64,000 nucleotides of DNA. Origin: Bin25 sp026709415. Its GTDB lineage: Bacteria; Bacteroidota; Bacteroidia; Flavobacteriales; Flavobacteriaceae. A model generated the notes under the pieces. The model worked only from the letters and a program-made list of their open reading frames with translations, was not told the DNA's origin and did no database searches. Every line of letters begins with the position of its first letter. Position 1 is the stretch's first letter. Of this stretch, positions 26,866-36,213 are shown in pieces. The stretch lies in NCBI GenBank assembly GCA_965200045.1, contig OZ241330.1:1860001-1924000 (forward strand), read 5' to 3'. The position numbers and the translations under genes are program-made.

Positions 26866-28013
26866 ATCATACCCATGGATTTAAAACGCGATGTGTACAC
26901 ACTGGAAATATAGAAGATAATCTATATCACGGTGCCGTATCACCAATCTTTCTTTCTTCTGCTTATGGTTTTTTAGATCAAGAAGTTGGTCGCTATCCAC
27001 GCTATTTTACAACACCAAACCAAGTTGGACTGGCTCAAAAAATAGCTTCTTTAGAAAATGCCCAAGCGGGTTTGATCTTGGGGTCTGGAATGGCCGCCAT
27101 CACGGCTGTTTTATTTTCTCATTTGAAATCGGGCGATCATCTGCTGGTTCAACAAGACTTATACGGAGGGTCTACAAATCTCATCCGCGAGGAGTTTTCG
27201 AAGTACCAAATGGACTACACCTTTGTTTCTTCTTTTGATATAGAAGATTTCAAAAAAGCCATCAAGACGAATACAAAAGGTATTTTTATTGAAACACCAT
27301 CTAATCCACTATTGAAAATTATGGATATCGAATCGATTGCTAGGGTAGCAAAAGAGCACGGACTCTGGACTTTAATCGACAATACGTTCGCATCTCCTGT
27401 TAACCAAAATCCCATTGACTTTGGAATTGACATGGTTATGCATAGTGCCACTAAATACCTTGGAGGTCATAGTGATATCTGTGCTGGTGTGCTTTTAAGT
27501 AGTCACAAAACAATCTCCAAGATTAGAGATTTCGCTAAAAATTTGGGGGCGAGTTTATCGGACAATACCGCATGGTTACTTGAAAGAAGTATTAAAACGC
27601 TTTTCATACGGGTGAAAGAACAAACTAAAAATGCGCACCAGCTTGCCGCGTTTTTAGAGCCAATGAAATCGATTAAAAAGGTGTATTACCCTGGATTGAA
27701 AACTCACCCCGGACACCAACTAGCTAGCAAACAAATGAAAGACTATGGAGCGATGCTATCATGTGTATTGGATGACCATATCGATTTGATTTCATTTTTT
27801 AAGTCTCTCAAAATATTCAAACCCGTTATCAGTTTAGGAGGTGTTGAAAGTGGAGTTTCATCTCCCAAAATGACTTCACATATACTGTTGACGGACCAAG
27901 AAAGAAGGCAACAAGGCATTGAAGATCAGTTAGTACGGTTTTCATTGGGTATAGAAAACATTGAAGATTTAAAATCCGATATTCAACAAGCCATTCATCA
28001 TTCTCGATTATGA
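26862..28013 (+). CDS. trans-sulfuration PLP enzyme (cystathionine gamma-synthase/lyase type)
   Basis: 383-aa Cys/Met-metabolism PLP-dependent enzyme. The PLP lysine sits in MHSATKYLGGHSD near residue 200. Other motifs are GSGMAAITA near 70, YGGS near 105, ETPSNPLL near 145, and SLGGVESGVSSP near 325. The sequence does not separate synthase from beta/gamma-lyase. Location between a thiol peroxidase and the bacillithiol gene bshB1, with 4-nt overlaps on both sides, favours a role in supplying cysteine for thiol metabolism. Confidence 0.9.
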   Translation: MNHTHGFKTRCVHTGNIEDNLYHGAVSPIFLSSAYGFLDQEVGRYPRYFTTPNQVGLAQKIASLENAQAGLILGSGMAAITAVLFSHLKSGDHLLVQQDLYGGSTNLIREEFSKYQMDYTFVSSFDIEDFKKAIKTNTKGIFIETPSNPLLKIMDIESIARVAKEHGLWTLIDNTFASPVNQNPIDFGIDMVMHSATKYLGGHSDICAGVLLSSHKTISKIRDFAKNLGASLSDNTAWLLERSIKTLFIRVKEQTKNAHQLAAFLEPMKSIKKVYYPGLKTHPGHQLASKQMKDYGAMLSCVLDDHIDLISFFKSLKIFKPVISLGGVESGVSSPKMTSHILLTDQERRQQGIEDQLVRFSLGIENIEDLKSDIQQAIHHSRL

Positions 28014-28732
28014 AATTGGATATCTTGGCCTTTGGTTCACATCCAGATGATGTTGAATTAGGATGTGGAGGAACCATCGCTAAGTCAACCCAACAAGGGA
28101 AGTCGGTTGGAATTATCGATTTAACGAGGGGAGAGCTTTCCACAAAGGGGTCGGTTGATATCCGAAATTCCGAATCTCAAAAAGCGACCAAAATACTAGG
28201 TGTAAAGATTCGATCAAATCTTGAACTGGAAGATGGTTTTATCTCAAACAATAAGAGTAATCAACTTAAAGTGGTTCAAAAGATTCGAATCCACAAGCCT
28301 GATATCATCATAAACACGGCTCCAATGGATCGACATATCGATCATCAAAATTCAAATCGTTTAATCAACGACAGTTGTTTTCTCAGTGGATTAGAAAAAA
28401 TAGAAGTCCTCAATCAAGATGGGAAAAAATTAACCCCTTGGCGATCTAAAGTGATATTAGAATATATTCAATGGAATGATACCAAACCTGATATCATCAT
28501 CGATATCTCAGGTTATCTTGAGATAAAACTTCAGTCCATTAATGCCTATCAAAGCCAGTTTTATAATACCAAAACAAACCCAACTATTACACCGATCAGC
28601 AAACCTAATTTTTTGAGTTCAATAGAAGCAAGGGCTATCAACTTTGGAAGATTAATAGAGACTCAAGCTGGAGAGGGTTTCACTTCTCCAAAAGCATTAG
28701 CCGTGAGAGATTTATTTAACCTGCTGGTTTAG
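28010..28732 (+). CDS. bshB1: bacillithiol biosynthesis deacetylase BshB1
   Basis: Zinc-dependent PIG-L family deacetylase that removes the acetyl group from GlcNAc-malate in bacillithiol synthesis. The 240-aa product has the metal site GSHPDDVELGCGGT (His11, Asp14) and PMDRHIDHQN near residue 110. The C-terminal segment includes ARAINFGRLIETQAGEGF, which is characteristic of BshB1. It overlaps the trans-sulfuration gene by 4 nt. Confidence 0.93.
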   Translation: MKLDILAFGSHPDDVELGCGGTIAKSTQQGKSVGIIDLTRGELSTKGSVDIRNSESQKATKILGVKIRSNLELEDGFISNNKSNQLKVVQKIRIHKPDIIINTAPMDRHIDHQNSNRLINDSCFLSGLEKIEVLNQDGKKLTPWRSKVILEYIQWNDTKPDIIIDISGYLEIKLQSINAYQSQFYNTKTNPTITPISKPNFLSSIEARAINFGRLIETQAGEGFTSPKALAVRDLFNLLV

Positions 28733-28836
28733 TTTTTATTGTACAGATATCGATCTGATATATCGATTTATTGAATCGAAAATTGAATTTTTAAGCTTCT
28801 CATTCAATTTTTGAATGGCCTCTTTTGACCGAATGA

Positions 28837-29307
28837 TCAATTGATTTTGAACATCTTTAATAACGAATCCAGTTTTTTGTTTAATAACTTAATTTGACTT
28901 TCAGGGCATTCAAATTTATTGGCATCTGATTTTTCTGTGAACTTCTCATCAACAAATTCGAGTTCAAGGCGATTATCTATCGTATCCATTTCAATTTTCC
29001 GAATTCCCAATGGGATTCCCTGGTTATCTGTCCCAGCGGATCTATTAGTCAAGAATTTCAAACTGTCTATTAATTCGGGACCAAATCGTTCTTTAATGAT
29101 TTCATATATTTTTGTGGCTGATTCAGGCCATGCATAAAAGCTATCATTTTTTCGAATTCTCAATTTCATACTTATATTTTTAAAAGATTGTTCTACAATT
29201 GAATCGATATTTTGAGTTCTTTTTTGAATGATCATTGGATCATATTCAAGAATCATCTCTTGATCTACTTCATCGATAATATGATAATCAGGAGGCAAAA
29301 TCGCCAC
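28837..29307 (-). CDS. uncharacterised protein, N-terminus uncertain
   Basis: 156 aa from a GTG. The frame stays open 13 codons further upstream (to a TAG at 29347-29349) without any ATG, and the upstream residues (QVFEGDSLPK) look coding. The start is therefore unclear and the 5' end may be damaged. The C-terminus holds a predicted helix (IKLLNKKLDSLLKMF). I do not recognise the family. It follows a 57-aa secreted-protein ORF in the same direction. Confidence 0.5.
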   Translation of the reverse strand: MAILPPDYHIIDEVDQEMILEYDPMIIQKRTQNIDSIVEQSFKNISMKLRIRKNDSFYAWPESATKIYEIIKERFGPELIDSLKFLTNRSAGTDNQGIPLGIRKIEMDTIDNRLELEFVDEKFTEKSDANKFECPESQIKLLNKKLDSLLKMFKIN

Positions 29308-29427
29308 TTTAGGAAGACTGTCTCCTTCGAAAACTTGATAGATTTGCTATAAACCCTTTGTTTGATTTTAGCTGTTTTGAAATCTCTATGGGAAAAATAC
29401 TCCGATAGGATAGGGCTGATTTTTTTC

Positions 29428-29601
29428 TTAATTCTTTTCTTTGTTTTCTATACCATCTATGGTATCTTGAAAAACGATATTTCCATTTTCACTAAAAACC
29501 GTAATCGAGCCCGGAACATCATTATTTTTTGTAATTGAGATTGATTGAGCGAAAGAAATGGTGGGGATGGATAAAAGATAGGCACCAATGAAATATTTCA
29601 T
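29428..29601 (-). CDS. 57-aa predicted secreted protein
   Basis: Small ORF with the ATG at 29599-29601. Residues 1-19 (MKYFIGAYLLSIPTISFAQ) form a clean signal peptide with an A-x-A-like cleavage site. The mature part is 38 polar residues, including NDVPGSITVFSENGN and ending ENKEKN. Function unknown. It may be a complete small secreted protein or the 5' piece of a broken gene whose remainder is at 28837-29307. Confidence 0.5.
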   Translation of the reverse strand: MKYFIGAYLLSIPTISFAQSISITKNNDVPGSITVFSENGNIVFQDTIDGIENKEKN

Positions 29602-29669
29602 ATTCAACTTGTTGATAAACTTTGATTCTATAAATTGGGACTGAATTAACTCTTTTGAGCTTCAAAGTG

Positions 29670-30677
29670 ATGAGAAAAATTAAATGGGGCATACTCGGGC
29701 TTGGGAATATCGCTCATAAATTTTGTCAAGATCTCCAACTAGTTAATGATTCCGAATTGGTTGCTGTTTCTTCAAGTTCATTTGAAAGAGCAAAAGACTT
29801 TGCACAACAGTACAATGTTTTAAAGTTTTATGGAAACTACGAAGAATTGTATAATGACTCTGATATTGATATTATCTATATCGCAAGCATTCATACTCAC
29901 CATGCTCAACACAGTATTTCAGCGATGAAAGCTGGAAAATCAGTTTTGTGTGAAAAACCACTGGCAATGAACAAACCGCAAGTTTTGAAAATGATTGATG
30001 TGTCGAAAAAATATAGCGTATTTTTAATGGAAGGGCTCTGGACTCGCTTCAATCCAATAATTCAAAAGGCTCACAGTCTAGTTAATCATGGTGAACTAGG
30101 AGATATCACTTATATGAACGCATCATTTAACTTTTATGGGCTAGATAGATCTAAAAACTCTAGAATTTTTGATCCACAAAAGGGAGGAGGGGCTTTGTTA
30201 GATATCGGAATTTACTGTGTTTTTTTAGCGTATTTATTTTTAGGTAAACCTCAGAAAGTTTTTTGTGACTCTATCTTATCAAATGATAAGGTCGATCTAC
30301 AAACGGCCATTATTTTTCAATATCAAAAAGCACAAGCGATTCTTCATTGTGGATTTTTAAATAATGAACATATGATTGCAAAAATCGCTGGAACAAAAGG
30401 GGAATTACAATTAAATCATCAATGGCATAATCCACCATCGATGACCATTTTCAAACGTGATTCTCATTCAAAAACTATTGATTTTAAAAAAGAGGGGATT
30501 GGCTTTACCCACCAAATTCAACATTGCAATAAGTCTTTAAGAGAGAACAAACTAGAAAGCCATGTTTGGTCACATCGAAACAGTATAGATCTGATGACTC
30601 TCTTAGATCAGATAAAAACAAAATGTCATATTGTATATCCGAAAGAAGCCTTGCTAGAAAATTTCAGTAGCGATTGA
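29670..30677 (+). CDS. Gfo/Idh/MocA family oxidoreductase
   Basis: 335-aa NAD(P)-dependent dehydrogenase. The Rossmann motif GILGLGNIAHKF is at the N-terminus, EKPLAMN carries the catalytic-region lysine near residue 92, and GGGALLDIGIY near 170 is the second-domain signature. The frame is open from a TTG at 29655, but the ATG at 29670 gives the family start. The closest-looking relatives act on sugars or dihydrodiols; the substrate is not assigned. Confidence 0.9.
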   Translation: MRKIKWGILGLGNIAHKFCQDLQLVNDSELVAVSSSSFERAKDFAQQYNVLKFYGNYEELYNDSDIDIIYIASIHTHHAQHSISAMKAGKSVLCEKPLAMNKPQVLKMIDVSKKYSVFLMEGLWTRFNPIIQKAHSLVNHGELGDITYMNASFNFYGLDRSKNSRIFDPQKGGGALLDIGIYCVFLAYLFLGKPQKVFCDSILSNDKVDLQTAIIFQYQKAQAILHCGFLNNEHMIAKIAGTKGELQLNHQWHNPPSMTIFKRDSHSKTIDFKKEGIGFTHQIQHCNKSLRENKLESHVWSHRNSIDLMTLLDQIKTKCHIVYPKEALLENFSSD

Positions 30678-30698
30678 TCAATTCATCAATCAAAAAAT

Positions 30699-30706
30699 TA
30701 ACTTTG
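30699..30706 (+). promoter_or_regulatory. predicted -7 box (TAACTTTG) for tRNA-His
   Basis: TAnnTTTG match 15 nt upstream of the tRNA. A TTG at 30674-30676 lies 22 nt before it. Confidence 0.55.
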
Positions 30707-30720
30707 TTCTCCCTAAAACG

Positions 30721-30794
30721 GTGGTTGTAGCTCAGTTGGTTAGAGCGCTAGATTGTGGTTCTAGAGGTCGCCGGTTCGAGACCGGTCTTCCACC
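30721..30794 (+). tRNA. tRNA-His (GTG)
   Basis: The anticodon stem CTAGA/TCTAG encloses loop TTGTGGT, giving anticodon GTG. The T-arm GCCGG-TTCGAGA-CCGGT and D-arm GCTC/GAGC are regular. A G at 30720 can serve as G-1 and the discriminator is C, both His identity features. The acceptor GTGGTTG against CTTCCAC leaves two adjacent U-U mismatches (5-68, 6-67), which is unusual. CCA is not encoded. Confidence 0.85.
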
Positions 30795-30901
30795 CAAATC
30801 TGCCATAAAAAAAACTTTATTACTAGAGGGATAGAAAATCGCATATAATAAATGGAAAAAGAAATTAGAAATCATTAAAACATACAGCAGTTCCAAAATA
30901 A

Positions 30902-31042
30902 CTACGATACTTTGGACTTTGTAAGAGAGTCGCGCAGATGCACTTCAAAACGACAAGCCAATTCTTGGATATTGTGACGTTCTTTAAGCGTTTCCTTGAC
31001 CACCTTGAATTTGAATTCTGGCGTATGTTGTCTTCGCTTCAT
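30902..31042 (-). pseudogene. truncated IS3-family transposase OrfA
   Basis: 46 codons starting MKRRQHTPEFKFKVVKETL, with RHNIQELACRFEVH as the start of the HTH_Tnp_1 helix-turn-helix. After about 35 codons the similarity stops and the frame ends at TAG. No OrfB follows, so it is a dead remnant. Confidence 0.8.
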
Positions 31043-31117
31043 ATCTGAACATTGAAGGCAAAATATAACTCGTAAGACATCACTGAAACAGCTGTCCTAA
31101 TTTTGGGGTACAGAACA
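30902..31117 (-). mobile_element. remnant of an IS3-family element (left end only)
   Basis: The outer edge at 31091-31117 reads TGTTCTGTACCCCAAAATTA on the minus strand, followed by GGACAG, an IS3-type end. It precedes the truncated orfA by ~50 nt. The other end and orfB are missing. It lies just behind tRNA-His. Confidence 0.65.
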
Positions 31118-31259
31118 TTTATCGATAAGGTAATGTTGTACTGAAATCGATTTCATAGACTCTCAAGCGCGTTCCCGCAATAAATAAAACATAGTTTAAG
31201 TAACTACGATTTTGAGAAACCAATGAACCCAAATTCATCAATGAAATAGCGAAAATGAC

Positions 31260-32270
31260 TTACAAAGATTCCCCGTTTAGTTTGATTCGTTCATCTCTAT
31301 TTGCCAATTCCCATGCTGTATGAAAAATTAATTGGGTTCTTTTTTCAAGAACATCATACAAGATCTTATCAGCGGTGTCTGTTGGCTGGTGGTAATCTTC
31401 ATGAACTCCATTAAAATAGAAAATAACAGGAATATTATGCTTTGCGAAATTATAGTGATCGCTTCGATAATAAAATCGATTAGGATCGTCTATATCAGCA
31501 AAAGAATAATCTAATTCAATACCAACAAATTCTTCATTGACCTGCTCCGATACCTCGTGTAATTCTTGACTCAGAATGTACGAACCAATTAAATAAATGT
31601 AATTTGGATCAGGGTTTTCTCTTTTGGGATCAGATCGGCCAATCATATCCATATTGAGATTGACTACCGTATTTTCCAATGGATATAATGGATTCTCATC
31701 AGTATAATATTTGGATCCAAGTAAACCTCTTTCTTCTGCTGTGACGTGAAGAAACACAATAGATCGTCTAGGCCTGTGGCCATCTTTAACCGCTTTTTGA
31801 AATGCTTCGGCCATTTCTAATGTAGCGACAGTTCCCGAACCATCATCATCAGCCCCGTTATAGATTTGACCATTCTCAGCAAATCCAACATGATCTAAAT
31901 GAGAAGTGATAACAATGTACTCATCGGGAAATTCTTCCCCTTCAATAATGGCCACAACATTTTCACTCACCAAAGTGTCTCCACGTCTCGTCACCATTAG
32001 AGCCGGTTGATAATAATCTTGAGTCCCCCTGGCTGGAGATATCCCTTGATGTTTATAAAAAGTTCTTAAAAAATCGGCTGCCAATTGTTGTCCTTTTGTT
32101 CCAGTGTCTCTTCCTTCAAAATAGTCAGAAGCGTAGACATATAATAATTCTTTGAGTTCTTGCTCAGTGATGGTATTGGCATATTTTTTAGCTAATGGAG
32201 TATCTTGACCATTGATTGATAATGGTAATATCAATAGGAGTGTAAAAGCAATTTTTGATGTGAAAGTCAT
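31260..32270 (-). CDS. exported M28 family metallopeptidase
   Basis: 336 aa with a signal peptide (MTFTSKIAFTLLLILPLSIN). The co-catalytic zinc site of M28 aminopeptidases is complete: SHLDHVG, YNGADDDGSG, the general base in TAEERGLLGS, MDMIGR, and the last His in EDYHQPTDTADKI. Expected to trim peptides in the periplasm or outside the cell. The IS3 remnant lies beyond its 3' end. Confidence 0.92.
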   Translation of the reverse strand: MTFTSKIAFTLLLILPLSINGQDTPLAKKYANTITEQELKELLYVYASDYFEGRDTGTKGQQLAADFLRTFYKHQGISPARGTQDYYQPALMVTRRGDTLVSENVVAIIEGEEFPDEYIVITSHLDHVGFAENGQIYNGADDDGSGTVATLEMAEAFQKAVKDGHRPRRSIVFLHVTAEERGLLGSKYYTDENPLYPLENTVVNLNMDMIGRSDPKRENPDPNYIYLIGSYILSQELHEVSEQVNEEFVGIELDYSFADIDDPNRFYYRSDHYNFAKHNIPVIFYFNGVHEDYHQPTDTADKILYDVLEKRTQLIFHTAWELANRDERIKLNGESL

Positions 32271-32418
32271 AGCATTAAATGATTAAAAGGATTCCATTAA
32301 ATTTTGTTCAAAGTAACAAATTATTTTTTTGATGATCCAATTATTGGAGAACCTGACCTAGTAAAATCAATATAAATCGTATAGTTTTTAGATCTAAACA
32401 CGGGAGTACTAAAAACTT

Positions 32419-32426
32419 TATTTTTG
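32419..32426 (+). promoter_or_regulatory. predicted -7 box (TATTTTTG) for guaB
   Basis: TAnnTTTG match 28 nt upstream of the ATG at 32454. An alternative upstream TTG start at 32424 lies inside this box, which supports the later start. The leader contains a direct repeat of CAATTAATT. Confidence 0.5.
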
Positions 32427-32453
32427 CATGCAATTAATTTTCAATTAATTGCT

Positions 32454-33920
32454 ATGTCTTGTTCAAAATTTTTAGGGACTAAGTATACCTTTGATGATGT
32501 GTTGCTTGTGCCAGCTTATTCAGAAGTCTTACCTAGCCAAGTTTCAACTCAAAGTCGATTTAGCACCAATATAACTCTAGAAATACCTATCGTTTCTGCG
32601 GCTATGGATACAGTCACTGAAAGTCAGATGGCTATTGGTATGGCTAGAGAAGGGGGGATTGGAGTGTTACATAAAAACATGACCATTGAACAACAGGTTC
32701 AACAAGTTCGAAAAGTCAAACGCTATGAATCTGGGATGATTATCGACCCCATCACATTACCACCCAATGCTTCGGTCGAAACGGCCAAACAAAAAATGAG
32801 TCAATATAAAATTGGTGGTATTCCAATCATTAATGAATCAAAAGAACTTTTGGGTATTATAACTAATCGAGATCTTCGATTTGAAGATGACAATCTTAAA
32901 TCAGTTAAAGATTTAATGACCAAAGACAATTTAGTTACTGTGAAAGAGAAAACCACTCTTACAGAAGCTAAAAGCATTTTACAACAACACCGTATAGAAA
33001 AATTACCGGTCGTTGATAATAAGAATAAATTAATTGGTCTAATCACATTTCGAGATATACTCAAACAAAGTAATAAACCAAAATCTAATAGAGATACCTA
33101 CGGACGATTGAGAGTGGCCGCAGCCGTTGGAATTACGGATGACTCCATACAAAGAGTAGAAAATTTATCTCACGTAGGTGTTGATGCTATTGTGATTGAC
33201 ACAGCTCATGGACATTCGAGTCGAGTGTCCAATTTGTTTAAAGAAATTAAAAATAATTTTAAAGAAGTTGATGTCGTTGTTGGAAATATAGCCACTACTA
33301 AGGCCGCTAAATTTTTAGCTGATTTAGGCGTGGATGCCATTAAAATTGGAATTGGACCAGGTAGTATATGCACCACTAGAGTCATAGCAGGTGTTGGTTA
33401 TCCTCAGTTATCGGCTATCGTTTCAATTTCCCAAGAACTTAAAAACTCACAAATACCACTAATAGCCGATGGTGGCGTACGATATAGTGGTGACATCCCC
33501 AAAGCCATTGCAGCGGGGGCTGATTGTGTTATGTTAGGTTCTTTATTGGCTGGAACCAAAGAATCACCTGGTGAATTTTTAATCTATGAAGGCAGACAAT
33601 ACAAGTCCTATCGTGGCATGGGATCTGTTGAAGCCATGAAATCTGGTAGTAGTGATCGGTATTTTCAAGATTTTCAAACCGATGGTCAAAAATTAGTGCC
33701 AGAAGGAATCGTTGGAAGAGTACCATATAAAGGCCCGCTCGAAGAAAGTATTCATCAATTTGTTGGCGGTTTGAGAGCTGGAATGGGCTATTGTGGTACA
33801 AAAAATATTCAAGGACTCAAAAAAAATGGTCATTTTGTTATTGTAACACCTGCAGGTATTAGAGAAAGTCATCCTCATACGGTTACCATAACCCGTGAAG
33901 CACCAAATTACAGTCCATAA
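32454..33920 (+). CDS. guaB: inosine-5'-monophosphate dehydrogenase
   Basis: Oxidises IMP to XMP with NAD, the committed step to GMP. The 488-aa product has the barrel start KYTFDDVLLVPAYS, tandem CBS domains at about residues 90-205 (IGGIPIIN, RIEKLPVVD), the catalytic cysteine loop GIGPGSICTTR, and the flap YRGMGS with RVPYKGP. The start was chosen at MSCSKF because the upstream extension overlaps the promoter box. Confidence 0.97.
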   Translation: MSCSKFLGTKYTFDDVLLVPAYSEVLPSQVSTQSRFSTNITLEIPIVSAAMDTVTESQMAIGMAREGGIGVLHKNMTIEQQVQQVRKVKRYESGMIIDPITLPPNASVETAKQKMSQYKIGGIPIINESKELLGIITNRDLRFEDDNLKSVKDLMTKDNLVTVKEKTTLTEAKSILQQHRIEKLPVVDNKNKLIGLITFRDILKQSNKPKSNRDTYGRLRVAAAVGITDDSIQRVENLSHVGVDAIVIDTAHGHSSRVSNLFKEIKNNFKEVDVVVGNIATTKAAKFLADLGVDAIKIGIGPGSICTTRVIAGVGYPQLSAIVSISQELKNSQIPLIADGGVRYSGDIPKAIAAGADCVMLGSLLAGTKESPGEFLIYEGRQYKSYRGMGSVEAMKSGSSDRYFQDFQTDGQKLVPEGIVGRVPYKGPLEESIHQFVGGLRAGMGYCGTKNIQGLKKNGHFVIVTPAGIRESHPHTVTITREAPNYSP

Positions 33921-33977
33921 GAATTAATAAATAAACTTTGCTACACCTCAATGATGTTTAAAATTGTTTTGTGATTG

Positions 33978-34826
33978 ATGAAACAAGGCGTCTTATTACT
34001 GTTTCTTTTTCTTTTCATCCATTGTAATCTATTGTCTGATGAATCGAACAAAAAGGTGGTAGCTCAAACAGAAAAAAGTAAACTACTAGCTGAAGATTTG
34101 TCCAATATCATTGGACAACCCATTAGCGAGTTAGATAGCATCAAAAAATCTCAAGAAGCAATCAACCAATGGGCTCGGGAAGAAATTCTATTTGAGCAAG
34201 CTCAAAATTATTTTAATGATGGACAACTGGCAGAATTAGATAATATCATCAGTCAGTACAAGCGTGATTTATACATCGCTAGGTATAAATCCATGATAAT
34301 ACAATCTAAATTAAATACCGAAGTTACTCAACAAGAAAAACAGATTTATTATGATCAAGATTTAGAGTCTCTGACTTTAAATCAAGTGCTATTTAAATAT
34401 CGTTATTTATCTTTTGTCCCTGAGAATCCTAGACGATACGAATTTATACAACGTTTCACTCGGTATAATGCAGAGGATAAAATCATTTTAGATTCTCTAT
34501 CCATATTGAACTTTTCAAAAGTTCAATTCAACGATAGCATTTGGTTTGAACAAAACCAATTAGTCAATTCCATACCAATTGTTGACCAACAAAACATCAA
34601 TCAATTTAAAATTCGAAATAAATTATATCGCAGAAGAAAATCTGATTTAACTCATCTATTGTATATTAGTGATTTGGCTTTACCAGGTGAAAAACCGCCG
34701 ATCGAATACATCAATAATTTGATTGAGCGCTTAATCATCAACAAACGAAAACAAACATTAGAAAAAGAATTTGACAATGATATTATCAATCAAGCATTAC
34801 GGTCCGAAAACCTTCAGATTTATTAG
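33978..34826 (+). CDS. lipoprotein linked to periplasmic prolyl isomerase (PPIase-like)
   Basis: 282 aa with a lipoprotein signal (lipobox FIHC). The body is mostly helical, with many Gln, Glu and Lys, resembling the helical chaperone portion of SurA/PpiC proteins without an obvious parvulin domain. Its 3' end overlaps the next gene, which has two parvulin domains, by about 50 nt. The two are likely partners in outer-membrane protein folding. This assignment rests on context and overall character. Confidence 0.6.
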   Translation: MKQGVLLLFLFLFIHCNLLSDESNKKVVAQTEKSKLLAEDLSNIIGQPISELDSIKKSQEAINQWAREEILFEQAQNYFNDGQLAELDNIISQYKRDLYIARYKSMIIQSKLNTEVTQQEKQIYYDQDLESLTLNQVLFKYRYLSFVPENPRRYEFIQRFTRYNAEDKIILDSLSILNFSKVQFNDSIWFEQNQLVNSIPIVDQQNINQFKIRNKLYRRRKSDLTHLLYISDLALPGEKPPIEYINNLIERLIINKRKQTLEKEFDNDIINQALRSENLQIY

Positions 34827-36189
34827 CCTTTTATATCTCGGAATCCTTTTATTCATTACAACGACTTTAAATGCTCAAAGTTCGAATGAAAACACCAATC
34901 GAATCCTGATCGATGGGGTGAGCGCTGTGATTGGAGACTATGTGATTCTAAATTCTGATATTGATAAAACAATGATTGAATTGGAATCTCAAGGCATGTT
35001 GCCAGCAGGAATGTCAAAATGTAATCTCCTCTCCAATTTAATGGAAAATCGATTATATCAACATCACGCGGTACAAGATAGCATTGAAGTTTCAGATTCC
35101 GAAATTTATTCCATGGTCGATCAAAATCTCGAAAATTTTGTCATGCAACTAGGGAGTATGGAAAAAGTACTGGAGTTTTACGATAAAAGCGATGAATTAT
35201 CTTTTAGACAAGAAATATTCGAAATCAATAAGGCTCAAATTCTTTCACAAAGGATGAAAGCTAAAATCATAGAAAATGTTGAGGTCACCCCCGAAGAAGT
35301 CAGGTTATTTTTCGAATCTATTCCGCAAGAAGAATTACCTGTTTTTGGTACTGAATTGGAAATTTCCCAAATTGTCATAGAACCAGAAGTCAGTCAATTA
35401 GAAGAGCGAAGAGTTATTAATTTACTTCGATCATTTAAAGAGGATGTTTTAGAAAAAGGCATGAGTTTTGCATCTAAGGCCATTCTATATTCTCAAGATC
35501 CCGCGTCTCGTTCTTCAGGAGGCAAATACACATTACATCGAAAAAGACCAAGAATGGTCAAAGAATTTCGAGATGTGGCGTTCAGTTTAAGAGAAGGGGA
35601 GATTTCGGAACCTTTTAAAACTGAATTTGGTTGGCACATCATCACGGTTGATAAAGTAAGAGGTCAAGAAATCGATATTCGGCATATTCTAATTATTCCG
35701 AAAGTTGAAGTATCTGAATTATCCGAAGCAAGAGCTAAAATTGACACCATTCGAACCCGAATTATCGATGGAGAGATCCCCTTCGCAGGGGCTGCTTTTA
35801 GATATTCTGATGAAAGAGAAACTAAGTTTAACAATGGCGTATTGATTAATCCTGCCACCGGTGATTCTCGATTTGAGTTGACCAATTTAGACCCCACACT
35901 CTATAAACAGATTGAAGGACTGGCAGACGGTGAAATATCACTCCCCCTTTTAATTGAATCGCCGTCCGGACAAAAAAGTTATAAAATAATCCAAGTCAGT
36001 AATCGATTTGATGCACACGTTGCTGATTTTACCCAAGACTATGTTCGTATTAAAGACCTGGCATTAAAAGACAAACAATTTAAAGTCATCAAAGAGTGGA
36101 TTGAAGAAAAAATAGATGACACCTACATCTATATCCATAAAGACAAGCAATACTGCCATTTCGAAAGAAATTGGATGAAAGAAATCTAA
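34777..36189 (+). CDS. SurA-like periplasmic peptidyl-prolyl isomerase
   Basis: 470 aa with a signal peptide ending TTTLNAQ. The N-terminal SurA chaperone domain (VIGDYVILNSDIDKT) is followed by two parvulin modules. The first has ISQIVIEPEV with the FGWHIITVDK end near residue 290. The second begins IRHILIIPKV and includes PFAGAAFRYSD. It escorts unfolded outer-membrane proteins through the periplasm. A TTG at 34771 is an alternative start. It overlaps the preceding lipoprotein gene. Confidence 0.9.
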   Translation: MILSIKHYGPKTFRFISLLYLGILLFITTTLNAQSSNENTNRILIDGVSAVIGDYVILNSDIDKTMIELESQGMLPAGMSKCNLLSNLMENRLYQHHAVQDSIEVSDSEIYSMVDQNLENFVMQLGSMEKVLEFYDKSDELSFRQEIFEINKAQILSQRMKAKIIENVEVTPEEVRLFFESIPQEELPVFGTELEISQIVIEPEVSQLEERRVINLLRSFKEDVLEKGMSFASKAILYSQDPASRSSGGKYTLHRKRPRMVKEFRDVAFSLREGEISEPFKTEFGWHIITVDKVRGQEIDIRHILIIPKVEVSELSEARAKIDTIRTRIIDGEIPFAGAAFRYSDERETKFNNGVLINPATGDSRFELTNLDPTLYKQIEGLADGEISLPLLIESPSGQKSYKIIQVSNRFDAHVADFTQDYVRIKDLALKDKQFKVIKEWIEEKIDDTYIYIHKDKQYCHFERNWMKEI

Positions 36190-36213
36190 CTTAAAATTTC
36201 TGTTTAGCTCGAA

